Source of the DNA: Paraburkholderia sp. Ac-20340
GTDB taxonomy: Bacteria; Pseudomonadota; Gammaproteobacteria; Burkholderiales; Burkholderiaceae
NCBI RefSeq assembly: GCF_017104965.1
Contig: NZ_JAAGPR010000041.1
Coordinates: 1-64,000 of the forward strand
Length of the DNA stretch: 64,000 bases
Direction: 5' to 3'
In this document: one piece after another, positions 16,575 through 24,545 of the stretch
Layout: every line of letters starts with the position of its first letter
Position numbering within the stretch: the first letter of the stretch is position 1
Made by a program: the position numbers and the translations under genes
Notes under the pieces: generated by a model
What the model saw: only the letters and a program-made list of their open reading frames with translations
What the model was told of the DNA's origin: nothing
The model's database searches: none

Positions 16575-17585
16575 TCAGAAGTTCCTGCGCAGATCCATGC
16601 CCTGATACATCGACGCCACCAGATCGCCATAACCGTTGAACATCAGCGTCTTGCGCTTGGGCGTGAAAAAGCCGTCCTCGCCGATCCGCCGCTCGGTCGC
16701 CTGGCTCCAGCGCGGGTGATCGACGTTCGGATTCACGTTCGAGAAGAAGCCGTATTCGTTCGACGCGTAGGTGTTCCAGCTCGTCGGCGGCTGCTTCTCG
16801 ACAAAGCGGATCTTTACCAGCGACTTCGCGCTCTTGAACCCGTATTTCCACGGCAGCACCATGCGCACGGGCGCGCCGTTCTGGTTCGGCAGCACCTGCC
16901 CGTACAGCCCGACGGTGAGCAGCGTGAGCGGGTTCATCGCCTCGTCCATGCGCAGGCCTTCGGAGTACGGCCAGTCGAGAATCGGCTCGGCGAGACCCGG
17001 CATCTGCGAGCGGTCGGCGAGCGTGATGAACTGCACGTATTTCGCGTTGCCGGTGGGCTGCGCGCGCTTGATCAGCTCGGACAGCGAGATGCCGATCCAC
17101 GGAATCACCATCGACCAGCCTTCCACACAGCGGTGCCGGTACACGCGCTCTTCGAGCGGCGCGAGCTTGAGGATGTCGTCGATATCGTAGACCTTGGGGT
17201 TCTTGATCTCGCCTTCCACGCTCACCTTCCACGGGCGCGGACGCAGCGTGTGCGCGTTCTGCGCCGGGTCGGCCTTGTCGGTGCCGAACTCGTAGAAGTT
17301 GTTATAGGTCGTGACGTCCTTGAACGGCGTGGCCTTGTCGAGCGCGACGAATTTCGCGTTGGTCTTCGCGGCCAGTTTCATCGCTTTGGCGTCGGGCGAG
17401 GCGTATTCGGCGAAGGCGTCGCGCGGATCGAACAGACCCAGGCCCGCGCCCATGCCGCCGAGCGCCAGCGCGCCCGCTGCCTTCATGAAACGCCGCCGCT
17501 GTTCGAACACTTTTTGCGGCGTGATCTCGTGCGCGGCGATATCGTCGCCGTTGAGGATGATCGTGCTGCTGCGCTTGATCCACAT
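16575..17585 (-). CDS. msrP: molybdopterin catalytic subunit MsrP
   Basis: A 336-residue periplasmic molybdoenzyme that reduces methionine sulfoxide in oxidised envelope proteins. A twin-arginine signal RRRFMKAAGALALGGMGAG lies at about residues 32-50, so it is exported folded by Tat. The Mo-ligand cysteine is in YRHRCVEGWSMVIPW. Conserved GAPVRMVLPWKYGFKSAKSLVKI follows. The ATG at 17585 (MWIKRSS) has CAGGAG about 7 nt upstream; residues further upstream are not family-like. Operon msrP-msrQ; transcription likely ends at the lysA-facing hairpin. Confidence 0.95.
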   Translation of the reverse strand: MWIKRSSTIILNGDDIAAHEITPQKVFEQRRRFMKAAGALALGGMGAGLGLFDPRDAFAEYASPDAKAMKLAAKTNAKFVALDKATPFKDVTTYNNFYEFGTDKADPAQNAHTLRPRPWKVSVEGEIKNPKVYDIDDILKLAPLEERVYRHRCVEGWSMVIPWIGISLSELIKRAQPTGNAKYVQFITLADRSQMPGLAEPILDWPYSEGLRMDEAMNPLTLLTVGLYGQVLPNQNGAPVRMVLPWKYGFKSAKSLVKIRFVEKQPPTSWNTYASNEYGFFSNVNPNVDHPRWSQATERRIGEDGFFTPKRKTLMFNGYGDLVASMYQGMDLRRNF

Positions 17586-17699
17586 GTCGATGCTCCTGAA
17601 GTCTGGCCCCGCCGCCACCGCGCCTTGATCGCTGCGCCGCGTTTTGGAGTCCGTCATGCAGGCTAACGCGAGCAATCTGGAATCCTTCCCGCCAGCACG

Positions 17700-17735
17700 A
17701 AAAAAAACCGCCGGTGCACGAGGCATCCGGCGGTT
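17700..17735 (-). terminator. rho-independent terminator after ccsB
   Basis: Arms AACCGCCGG/CCGGCGGTT with a 12-nt loop, and an 8-nt A-run on the plus strand that is the U-tract for minus-strand transcripts. It lies 25 bp after the ccsB stop. Confidence 0.9.
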
Positions 17736-17759
17736 AGTTCGTTCGGTGAGGCGATCCGG

Positions 17760-18992
17760 TTACAGCTTGCCGTAACTATGCAGACCCGACAGGAACATAT
17801 TGACGCCCAGGAAGGCGAAGGTCGTGACCAGCAGGCCGGTCAGCGCCCACCAGGCGGCCACGCCGCCGCGCAGACCCTTCATCAGGCGCATGTGCAGCCA
17901 GGCCGCGTAGTTGAGCCAGACGATCAGCGCCCAGGTTTCTTTCGGGTCCCAGCTCCAGTACCCGCCCCACGCCTGCGCGGCCCACAGCGCACCCAGGATC
18001 GTGGCGATCGTGAAGAACGCGAAGCCGACGGCGATCGACTTGTACATGAGGTCGTCGAGCACATCGAGTTCGGGCAGGCGGTCCGCCAGCACGCCGCGCT
18101 CCTTCATGATGTAGGCCACGCCCACCATCGCCGAAAGCGCAAAGCTGCCATAGCCGATGAAGTTCGCCGGCACGTGGATCTTCATCCACCAGCTTTGCAG
18201 CGCGGGCACGAGCGGCTGGATCTGCTGCGCGTCACGCGAAATCGAGTACCACATCAGGAAGCCGACGGCCGCGCTGATCACGAGCAGCACGAAGGCGCCG
18301 AGCGCACGCGTGCCGTAATGCTTCTCGTAGTACAGATAGAACAGCGCCGTAATCAGGCTGAACAGCACGAACACTTCGTACAGGTTCGAGATAGGAATAT
18401 GGCCGACATCCGCGCCAATCAGGTAGGACTCGTACCAGCGCACCATCAGGCCGGTGAAGCCCATCAGCACCGCCGCCCACGTGAGCTTCGAGCCGATCGA
18501 GCCACCCGAGGGCGAGCGCGACAGCAGGCCGATCCAGTAGAACAGCGTGGCCAGCACGAACAGCGCGCTCATCCACAGGATGGCCGACTGGCTGGAGAGG
18601 AAATACTTGAGGAAGAAGGCCTGATCCGCGCGGGCGAGATCGCCCTGATAGATCTGGATCGCGCCAATCGCCATCACCGCGATCGCGGCCATCAGCAGGC
18701 GCGCGGGCTTCCAGCGCCAGCCGAGCACGACCAGCGCCGGCACCGTGCCGCAGAGCACCAGCTTGTCGTAGTAGTTCATGTGCGCGTGGTAGCGCGAGAG
18801 CGCGAACGCCGCGCCCGCCACCATCGCCAGCGCGAACACCCAGTCGAGCACCGTCAGGCGGCGCAGCAAGGGGCGTTCGTCGAAGAGGATGTCGTCGAGA
18901 CTGGACGCGCCGCGCGCGTCCTGAGCCGCAGTCGCCGCTGCGCGGTCGGCGCGGCGGGTCTTGGCGGTAGAAGAAACTTGAGTCAGGTCCAT
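17760..18992 (-). CDS. ccsB: cytochrome c biogenesis protein CcsB (CcsA/ResC family haem exporter-lyase)
   Basis: A 410-residue polytopic membrane protein of System II cytochrome c maturation. With ResB it exports haem and ligates it to CXXCH apocytochromes. At least eight hydrophobic helices are seen. The tryptophan-rich WWD haem-handling motif WGGYWSWDPKETWALIVW is near residue 345, and conserved histidines flank it (KIHVPANFIGYGSF, AAWLHMRLMKGLRG). The ATG at 18992 starts MDLTQVSS; the open frame upstream overlaps the 3' part of resB and is not conserved. Follows resB by 67 bp. Confidence 0.94.
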   Translation of the reverse strand: MDLTQVSSTAKTRRADRAAATAAQDARGASSLDDILFDERPLLRRLTVLDWVFALAMVAGAAFALSRYHAHMNYYDKLVLCGTVPALVVLGWRWKPARLLMAAIAVMAIGAIQIYQGDLARADQAFFLKYFLSSQSAILWMSALFVLATLFYWIGLLSRSPSGGSIGSKLTWAAVLMGFTGLMVRWYESYLIGADVGHIPISNLYEVFVLFSLITALFYLYYEKHYGTRALGAFVLLVISAAVGFLMWYSISRDAQQIQPLVPALQSWWMKIHVPANFIGYGSFALSAMVGVAYIMKERGVLADRLPELDVLDDLMYKSIAVGFAFFTIATILGALWAAQAWGGYWSWDPKETWALIVWLNYAAWLHMRLMKGLRGGVAAWWALTGLLVTTFAFLGVNMFLSGLHSYGKL

Positions 18993-19059
18993 GGGCTTAC
19001 CGGGGTTGATCTTGAGTGTCCGTAAAGTGCGCGTCACGCATCGCGTGGAGGCGCGTGGA

Positions 19060-21276
19060 TCAAGCGTTACGGTCCGTCCCGCTGTCGCTTTCGCTGGCAC
19101 TGCCGGGCTGTGCGCCCAGCGTGCGCGAAACCGCGTCGCGGGTACGGGCAAACTCTTTCTCGAAGTCGAGCGTGCGGCGCGCGGTCGACATCGCCATGAT
19201 GACGTCGACGCCACGACCGTCCGTCCCGCTGCGTTCCTTCAGCCAGAACCACAGACGGCGCTCGCGCACGTAGAACATCGAAAAGATGCCGAGCACGAGC
19301 AACAGGCTGCCAAGATACACGACTTTCTTACCCGGCGCGCGCGTCAACTGAAATACCGAAGCTTGCACCTGCTTGAATGAATCGAGCTGTAGATAGACAG
19401 GCGATCCGTACAGGAAACTGTCCGAAACCGCGTTGATCGAGTCCTGCACGAAGCGCGCGGATTGCGCATCCGGCGTGAGCGCGGGCTCGCCGGCCTGGGC
19501 GCGCGCGAGCTGCCAGAGATCCCAGGTCGCGCCTTCCAGCATGCGCAGCAGCAGGCCCGCAGCCTTCTCCTGCTGCTCCTTCGGCACGGATTTGTCGATG
19601 AAAGCGGCGACGGCCTGGAAGCCGCCCATCTGCGCTGATTTGTTCACACCCGGCGCGCCCTGCATCGACGGATCGGTGCCCGAGAAAAGGGTCAGCACAC
19701 GCGATGCGCTGTCTTCCAGGTGTTGTTGGAGATCGCGATTCGAATCGGGGACCGAACGTGCGGCGAATTCATGCGCAGCCTTGGCACGCAGCGCCGGATC
19801 TTCGAATGCGGCGCGCAGCAGCATCCATTCCTTCATGGTGCCGCCGCTGTCGGCGGGAATGCGCAGGTAGCGGAACGGGTCGTCCGGGTTCTCGCGCATG
19901 CCGGCGAGGAACATGCGCGCGCCGCTCACGTCGACCGGCAGCATGTAGTTGTTGTACTCGCGCGCCTGGCCGTCCTTGTCGCGCACCTTGTACTGCACCG
20001 ACGGCCCGACGTTATGCAGATCGAGCGGCTTCGACGTCTTGGCGCCCGAACCCAGACGCTCGTCGAAGGCTTCCTTCAGGCTCTGATGCGCGACGCCGCG
20101 CGCATCGTTCTGACCGCTGCCGTTCGAGGTGTTTTCGACGTTGATGGCGCGGAAATCGGCGAATTCGATCGTCTGACCGTCGACGCCCGGCACGCTCTCG
20201 CCCGCCGGCAATTTCAGCGGCGCCGAATTGCCGATGGTGCCGCCAAACGGGAAGCTCTTCGTGCTCGCGCCGCTCATCGGCCAGGCGGTCATCTGCATCT
20301 GCGAGCCGCCGTCCTGGAAGCTCGATTGATAGATCGACACGCCGTCGTACTCGAACGGCTCGTTGACTTCGATACGCGCCGGAACGCGCTTGCCCGTCTT
20401 GTGATCGATCACGACGATGTCGCTCGCGAACAGCTTGGGCATGCCCGTCGAGTAGTAATCGACGATGAACTTGTTCAACTGGATCGAGAACGGCAGATCC
20501 TGGATCAGCGAGCCGTCCGGCTGGTTCAGGATGGCCGTGGAGACGTACTGGCCTTCCGGCACCCAGGCGTAGCCGCGGAACGTGGGATTCGACTGCGAGA
20601 GACGGTGCTCGGGCGCGATGTCGTTGATGACCGCGTTGCTGCGGATCGGCGACTTGTCGAACAGCCACATCTGGAATTTGATCGGCAGATTGCTGTCGAG
20701 CAGCCCGCCGATACAGATCACCACGATCGCCAGGTGAGCAAAGATATAGCCGATCTTGGTGAGCGCGCCGCGCTTGCCGGCGATCAGCGTCGCGCCGTCG
20801 GTTTCGCGCGTGACGAAGCGATAACCCATGCGCTGCGCGAGTTTGCCGAGCTTCGCGGCGGTTTCCTCGCGGCTCGTGTCGTCCAGCGAAAATTCACCCT
20901 TGTGATGGAACGCGCGCAGGCTGCCTTCGCGGACCTTGTCCTTCCAGCTCTTCATGTCCGCGATCATCTTCGGACCGTTGCGGATCACGCACAGCGAGAT
21001 CGACACCACCAGAAAGCCGAGGATGGTCATGAACCACCACGCGCTATAGACGGTGTAGAGGCTCAGCGAACGGAAGATATCGGCCCAGAACGGACCGAAC
21101 TGATTGACGTAGTTCGGGTACGGATCGTCCTGCGTGAGCACGGTCCCGATGATGCTCGCGATGGCCAGCACCACCAGCAGGGCAATGGCAAAGCGCATCG
21201 AACTGAGCAGCTCGATTGCGCTTCTCACCGCTCTCTGGCGGACATTCAACTGCAAACCCTGCGTGGTGACGCTCAT
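19060..21276 (-). CDS. resB: ResB/Ccs1 cytochrome c biogenesis protein
   Basis: A 738-residue System II component. Three N-terminal helices (SMRFAIALLVVLAIASIIGTVL; WWFMTILGFLVVSISLCVI; IGYIFAHLAIVVICIGGLL) precede a large periplasmic domain. A final helix (VVYLGSLLLVLGIFSMFYVRERRLWFWL) lies near residue 655. The order and the NYVNQFGPFWADIFRSLSLYTVYSAWWF segment are typical. It acts with CcsB to hold and chaperone apocytochrome and haem. Directly follows the cytochrome c4 gene with a possible terminator between, so expression may be partly uncoupled. Confidence 0.94.
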   Translation of the reverse strand: MSVTTQGLQLNVRQRAVRSAIELLSSMRFAIALLVVLAIASIIGTVLTQDDPYPNYVNQFGPFWADIFRSLSLYTVYSAWWFMTILGFLVVSISLCVIRNGPKMIADMKSWKDKVREGSLRAFHHKGEFSLDDTSREETAAKLGKLAQRMGYRFVTRETDGATLIAGKRGALTKIGYIFAHLAIVVICIGGLLDSNLPIKFQMWLFDKSPIRSNAVINDIAPEHRLSQSNPTFRGYAWVPEGQYVSTAILNQPDGSLIQDLPFSIQLNKFIVDYYSTGMPKLFASDIVVIDHKTGKRVPARIEVNEPFEYDGVSIYQSSFQDGGSQMQMTAWPMSGASTKSFPFGGTIGNSAPLKLPAGESVPGVDGQTIEFADFRAINVENTSNGSGQNDARGVAHQSLKEAFDERLGSGAKTSKPLDLHNVGPSVQYKVRDKDGQAREYNNYMLPVDVSGARMFLAGMRENPDDPFRYLRIPADSGGTMKEWMLLRAAFEDPALRAKAAHEFAARSVPDSNRDLQQHLEDSASRVLTLFSGTDPSMQGAPGVNKSAQMGGFQAVAAFIDKSVPKEQQEKAAGLLLRMLEGATWDLWQLARAQAGEPALTPDAQSARFVQDSINAVSDSFLYGSPVYLQLDSFKQVQASVFQLTRAPGKKVVYLGSLLLVLGIFSMFYVRERRLWFWLKERSGTDGRGVDVIMAMSTARRTLDFEKEFARTRDAVSRTLGAQPGSASESDSGTDRNA

Positions 21277-21328
21277 TCAAACTCCGCTTCTTGATCCATC
21301 CAGCCGCCATGCACTACGGGCACGACAG

Positions 21329-21380
21329 CAAAAAAGGGTGCAGGACCGCCGCATCTGCACGGCGCCCACACCCTTTTCTT
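21329..21380. terminator. hairpin between cytochrome c4 and resB
   Basis: AAAAAGGGTG at 21331-21340 pairs with CACCCTTTTC at 21369-21378, with an inner GTGCAG/CTGCAC stem. A-run and T-run on either side make it a potential bidirectional terminator. On the minus strand it would attenuate transcription from the cytochrome gene into resB-ccsB. Confidence 0.65.
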
Positions 21381-21453
21381 GTTCTTCGACCGCTTTTCGA
21401 GACAACGCGACTCTACACGAGAGTCAGGTCAATATCGGGTCAATACAGCCGAA

Positions 21454-22119
21454 TCAATGCAAACCGGCTGCGTAATCGGCGACGGCCTTGATTTCGTCAT
21501 CCGATAGACGGTGCGCGATCTGGCGCATCGGCTCGTTATTGTTGCGCGTGCCTTGCTGGAATGCCTGCAACTGCGCAACCACGTATTCCGACCACTGGCC
21601 CGAAAGGCGCGGGTACTGGATCGGAATGCCCTGGCCGGTTGGGCCGTGGCAGGCCGCGCAGGCGGGCACGCCTTTATCGGCGATACCGGCGCGCCAGATC
21701 TTCTGGCCTTCCGGCACGGTCTTCGCGTCGCGCGCAAAGCCGGGCTTGGGTGTCTGCGAGGCGAACCAGGCAGCGACGTTGATCATATCCTGATCGGAAA
21801 GCGCGCTGGCGAAGCCGGACATAATTGCATTATTACGTGCAGGGGGCTTGCCACCGGGCTGAGGCTTGAAATCCTTGAGCTGTTTGACGAGATATTCGGC
21901 GTGCTGGCCCGCCAGTTTGGGATAGGCGCCGCCCGTGCTGTTGCCGTCGGCCGCGTGACAGGCCGCGCAGACCTGCGCGGCAATTGCCTGCCCCCGGGCG
22001 AGGTCGGGCTTGGCCGGAGTCGCCGGGTCCGCCGCCATCGCCATCATCGAAACACCTGCTGTGAGACCTGCCGCTATCGCAAATTCGAGTACCTTCAAGG
22101 ACTTGCTCAGTCGATTCAT
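21454..22119 (-). CDS. dihaem cytochrome c4
   Basis: A 221-residue exported protein with a signal peptide (AIAAGLTAGVSMMAMAA). Two tandem cytochrome c domains each carry CAACH (near residues 51 and 153). Distal methionine ligands are likely in NNAIMSGFAS and NNEPMRQIAH. Both repeats have the family Y-x-L-x-G-Q motifs (YPKLAGQHAEY, YPRLSGQWSEY). It shuttles electrons in the periplasm to terminal oxidases. Adjacent resB-ccsB would attach its haems. Divergent from engB, with overlapping promoter elements. Confidence 0.95.
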   Translation of the reverse strand: MNRLSKSLKVLEFAIAAGLTAGVSMMAMAADPATPAKPDLARGQAIAAQVCAACHAADGNSTGGAYPKLAGQHAEYLVKQLKDFKPQPGGKPPARNNAIMSGFASALSDQDMINVAAWFASQTPKPGFARDAKTVPEGQKIWRAGIADKGVPACAACHGPTGQGIPIQYPRLSGQWSEYVVAQLQAFQQGTRNNNEPMRQIAHRLSDDEIKAVADYAAGLH

Positions 22120-22228
22120 TCGCGCACCTTGTTTCGTCTTGTGGGAATCAGGTTCTGCAAACTACGACAGCGACCACTCTACCTGCGAAGGCCCGCGCCG
22201 CCCTCACGGGTATTCAGTAAACCGTCGC

Positions 22229-22238
22229 ATTGTACAAT
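22229..22238. promoter_or_regulatory. palindromic back-to-back -10 (engB / cytochrome c4)
   Basis: ATTGTACAAT reads as TACAAT on both strands and lies in the 236-bp divergent region. It is 118 bp before engB and 110 bp before the cytochrome gene. No strong -35 was found on either side. Confidence 0.4.
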
Positions 22239-22355
22239 AGCGCGCAAGGCGCCACGGCGCCAGTCGGGCCTGCCCCCGATATCTCCAGATCCTTCCCGGG
22301 CTCATCCGGGCTTGGCGCACCTGCCGCCTCGTATTTTTCTACTGTGGTTCTCACG

Positions 22356-23015
22356 ATGGCCTTCCTGCTGCATCAAGCCCGTTTCTTCACGACGGTGAAT
22401 CATCTGCGCGACCTGCCCGCTACGGCGCGGCCCGAGGTTGCGTTCGCCGGGCGCTCGAACGCAGGCAAATCCACCGCGATCAATCTGCTGTGCAACCAGA
22501 AGCGTCTCGCCTTCGCGTCCAAGACGCCGGGCCGCACGCAGCACATCAACTATTTCTCGGTCGGTCCCGCCGACGAGCCGCTCGGCTATCTGGTCGACCT
22601 GCCCGGCTACGGTTACGCCGAAGTGCCGGAATCGGCCAAGCAGCACTGGCAGCAACTGCTCGCGCTCTATCTGCAGACGCGCGCGCAGCTGAACGGCCTC
22701 GTGCTGATGATGGATGCGCGCCGCCCGCTGACCGAACTCGACCGCCGTATGATTGAGTGGTTCGAGCCGTCCGGTAAGCCGATCCACGCGCTGTTGACGA
22801 AGTGCGACAAATTGACGCGACAAGAAAGCGTCCTGGCGCTGCGCAACACGAACAAAGAGTTCGACGAATATCGCAAGCAGGGCTATCAAGGCAAGCTGAG
22901 CGTGCAGTTGTTCTCGGCGCTCAAGCGTGTCGGGCTCGACGAAGCGCACGAAGTCATCGAAAGCTGGATCGCGCCGAAGGCCGATACCGGCGAAACGGAC
23001 CTTTCCGCGTCCTGA
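22356..23015 (+). CDS. engB: ribosome biogenesis GTPase EngB (YihA)
   Basis: A 219-residue GTPase needed for late 50S assembly. G1 is AGRSNAGKST (residues about 32-41), G2 is around TPGRTQHIN, G3 is DLPGYGYA, G4 is TKCDKL and G5 is SALKRVG. The N-terminal extension (HQARFFTTVNHLRDLP) and length are typical. The ATG at 22356 (MAFLLHQ) begins the conserved region; the longer frame upstream spans the promoter. Sits between the cytochrome c4 and hemB genes, with a candidate antisense-oriented small RNA after it. Confidence 0.95.
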   Translation: MAFLLHQARFFTTVNHLRDLPATARPEVAFAGRSNAGKSTAINLLCNQKRLAFASKTPGRTQHINYFSVGPADEPLGYLVDLPGYGYAEVPESAKQHWQQLLALYLQTRAQLNGLVLMMDARRPLTELDRRMIEWFEPSGKPIHALLTKCDKLTRQESVLALRNTNKEFDEYRKQGYQGKLSVQLFSALKRVGLDEAHEVIESWIAPKADTGETDLSAS

Positions 23016-23273
23016 TCTTCGCGCGCGGTGCCGCGCCGGTCGCTTCCGTTCAGGCGGGGCGATCGGGCCGCGAAGCCCCGTGCGTGCTCGTACCTGGGCC
23101 ATCGCCGGTCCGGCGCACGGCCAGACTCTGGCCGCCTCGCGCACTCCCCCGCCACTTTCTGCTTCCAAACGTACGCAAACCCACATAGCCGGGTCGCGTG
23201 CGGCGCGCACTCGTCTCGAATCTGCCTGTTAATTAGGCAAATATCATGCAAAACGCAATTTTTGGCCGCGCAT
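23016..23273. other. 3' flank of engB, no gene seen
   Basis: No supportable coding sequence and no T-tailed plus-strand hairpin. The first 200 bp are GC-rich with codon-like composition but no conserved frame. An AT-rich stretch at 23220-23260 precedes the small RNA terminator. Confidence 0.4.
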
Positions 23274-23303
23274 AAAAAAACCCGCCGTAAGTGCCGGCGG
23301 GCT
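23274..23303 (-). terminator. rho-independent terminator of the candidate small RNA
   Basis: Stem CCCGCCG/CGGCGGG with a 7-nt loop, followed on the minus strand by seven Ts. The plus-strand side has no T-run, so it does not serve engB. Confidence 0.88.
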
Positions 23304-23381
23304 AAACAGCCTTATCGAAAAACGACAGGCACCCGCTCAGGGAGGAGAAGCGGGGAGTCTGGCGCAAGGCGCCTCGCTCGA
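23274..23381 (-). ncRNA. candidate small RNA convergent with engB, anti-Shine-Dalgarno loop
   Basis: Read on the minus strand, a TATCAT -10 (23392-23387) is followed by three structures. A short GGCGC/GCGCC hairpin lies at 23373-23361. A 6-bp CCCGCT/AGCGGG hairpin (23354-23332) has the loop UCUCCUCCCUG, the complement of a perfect Shine-Dalgarno. A U-rich loop element GCCU...AGGC comes next. It ends in a rho-independent terminator, CCCGCCG/CGGCGGG plus seven Us (23301-23274). The length is about 108 nt. No gene on this strand would need that terminator. Placement convergent with engB matches Spot 42 in enterics and ErsA in Pseudomonas. The transcript itself is inferred. Confidence 0.65.
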
Positions 23382-23385
23382 TCGG

Positions 23386-23398
23386 TATGATATACCAT
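23386..23398. promoter_or_regulatory. bidirectional -10 region (hemB / small RNA)
   Basis: GGTAT-GAT-ATACC (from 23384) is palindromic. It offers TATGAT on the plus strand toward hemB and TATCAT or TATATC on the minus strand toward the candidate RNA. Neither side has a clear sigma-70 -35. On the minus side GGAAAC at 23415-23410 sits at 17-bp spacing and resembles an ECF-type -35. Confidence 0.4.
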
Positions 23399-23457
23399 TG
23401 TCCTGAAAAGTTTCCTGCGCTCCGGAAGCGCGTTTTGTTTCAAGATAATCCGCCGAC

Positions 23458-24456
23458 ATGAGCTTCTACCCGCATCATCGTCCCCGCCGTATGCGCCGTG
23501 ACGACTTCTCGCGCCGCCTGATGCGCGAAAACCTCCTCACCACCAACGATCTGATCTATCCCGTGTTTGTCGTCGCGGGCGAAAACGTGCGCGAAGCCGT
23601 GCCGTCGATGCCCGGCGTCGAGCGCGTTTCGGTCGATCTGCTGATGGGCGTGGCCGAACAATGCGTCGAACTGGGCGTGCCCGTGCTGTCGCTCTTCCCC
23701 GCCGTCGATCCGGCGCTGAAGACGCCCGACGGCATCGAGGCGACCAACCCCGACGGCGTGATCCCGCGTGCCGTGCGCGAACTCAAGAAGCGCTTCCCGG
23801 ATCTGGGCGTGCTCTGCGATGTCGCGCTCGACCCGTACACGAGCCACGGCCAGGACGGCGTGCTCGACGAGAACGGTTACGTCATCAACGATCAGACCAT
23901 CGAGATCCTCGTTGCGCAGGCGCGCACGCAGGCCGAAGCGGGCGTCGATATCGTCGCGCCTTCGGACATGATGGACGGCCGTATCGGCGCGATCCGCGAG
24001 ATGCTCGAAAGCGAGAACCACATCCACACGAAGATCATGGCCTACTCGGCCAAGTACGCTTCGGCGTTCTACGGTCCGTTCCGTGACGCGGTGGGTTCGG
24101 CCTCGAATCTGGGCAAGGGCAACAAGATGACCTACCAGATGGACCCGGCGAACTCGGACGAAGCGCTGCGTGAAGTGCGCCTCGACATCGAGGAAGGCGC
24201 GGACATGGTGATGGTCAAGCCCGGCATGCCGTATCTGGACATCGTGCGCCGCGTGAAGGACGAATTCCGCTTCCCGACCTACGTGTACCAGGTCAGCGGC
24301 GAATACGCGATGCTCAAGGCCGCCGCGCAAAACGGCTGGCTCGATCACGACAAGGCGATGATGGAATCGCTGCTCGCGTTCAAGCGCGCGGGCGCGGACG
24401 GCATCCTGACGTATTTCGCGCTGGACGCCGCACGGTTGTTGCGCGCGCAGAAGTAA
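23458..24456 (+). CDS. hemB: delta-aminolevulinic acid dehydratase (porphobilinogen synthase)
   Basis: A 332-residue octameric enzyme that condenses two ALA molecules to porphobilinogen in haem synthesis. The two catalytic lysines lie in the AYSAKYASAFYGPFRDA and MVMVKPGMPYLDI segments. The metal-site loop CDVALDPYTSHGQDG lacks the cysteine triad, indicating the Mg-type enzyme. Length and the N-terminal RPRRMRRDDFSRRLMREN are typical. Monocistronic, with a strong terminator. Its product supports the neighbouring cytochrome c genes. Confidence 0.96.
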   Translation: MSFYPHHRPRRMRRDDFSRRLMRENLLTTNDLIYPVFVVAGENVREAVPSMPGVERVSVDLLMGVAEQCVELGVPVLSLFPAVDPALKTPDGIEATNPDGVIPRAVRELKKRFPDLGVLCDVALDPYTSHGQDGVLDENGYVINDQTIEILVAQARTQAEAGVDIVAPSDMMDGRIGAIREMLESENHIHTKIMAYSAKYASAFYGPFRDAVGSASNLGKGNKMTYQMDPANSDEALREVRLDIEEGADMVMVKPGMPYLDIVRRVKDEFRFPTYVYQVSGEYAMLKAAAQNGWLDHDKAMMESLLAFKRAGADGILTYFALDAARLLRAQK

Positions 24457-24488
24457 GCGGCACGCCGCTTACGGGCAATACGCCATGC

Positions 24489-24518
24489 AAAAAGGCACGT
24501 CGCGAGACGTGCCTTTTT
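24489..24518. terminator. bidirectional terminator (hemB / dsbD)
   Basis: AAAAAGGCACGTC and GACGTGCCTTTTT form a near-perfect stem with a 4-nt loop. It lies between convergent hemB and dsbD. Confidence 0.92.
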
Positions 24519-24545
24519 CGTTTGCGCGGGCGCATTGCGACGGAT

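Noticed and set aside
23281..23301. Hairpin after engB as the engB terminator
   Set aside because: The U-tract is on the minus strand; the plus strand after the stem has no T-run.
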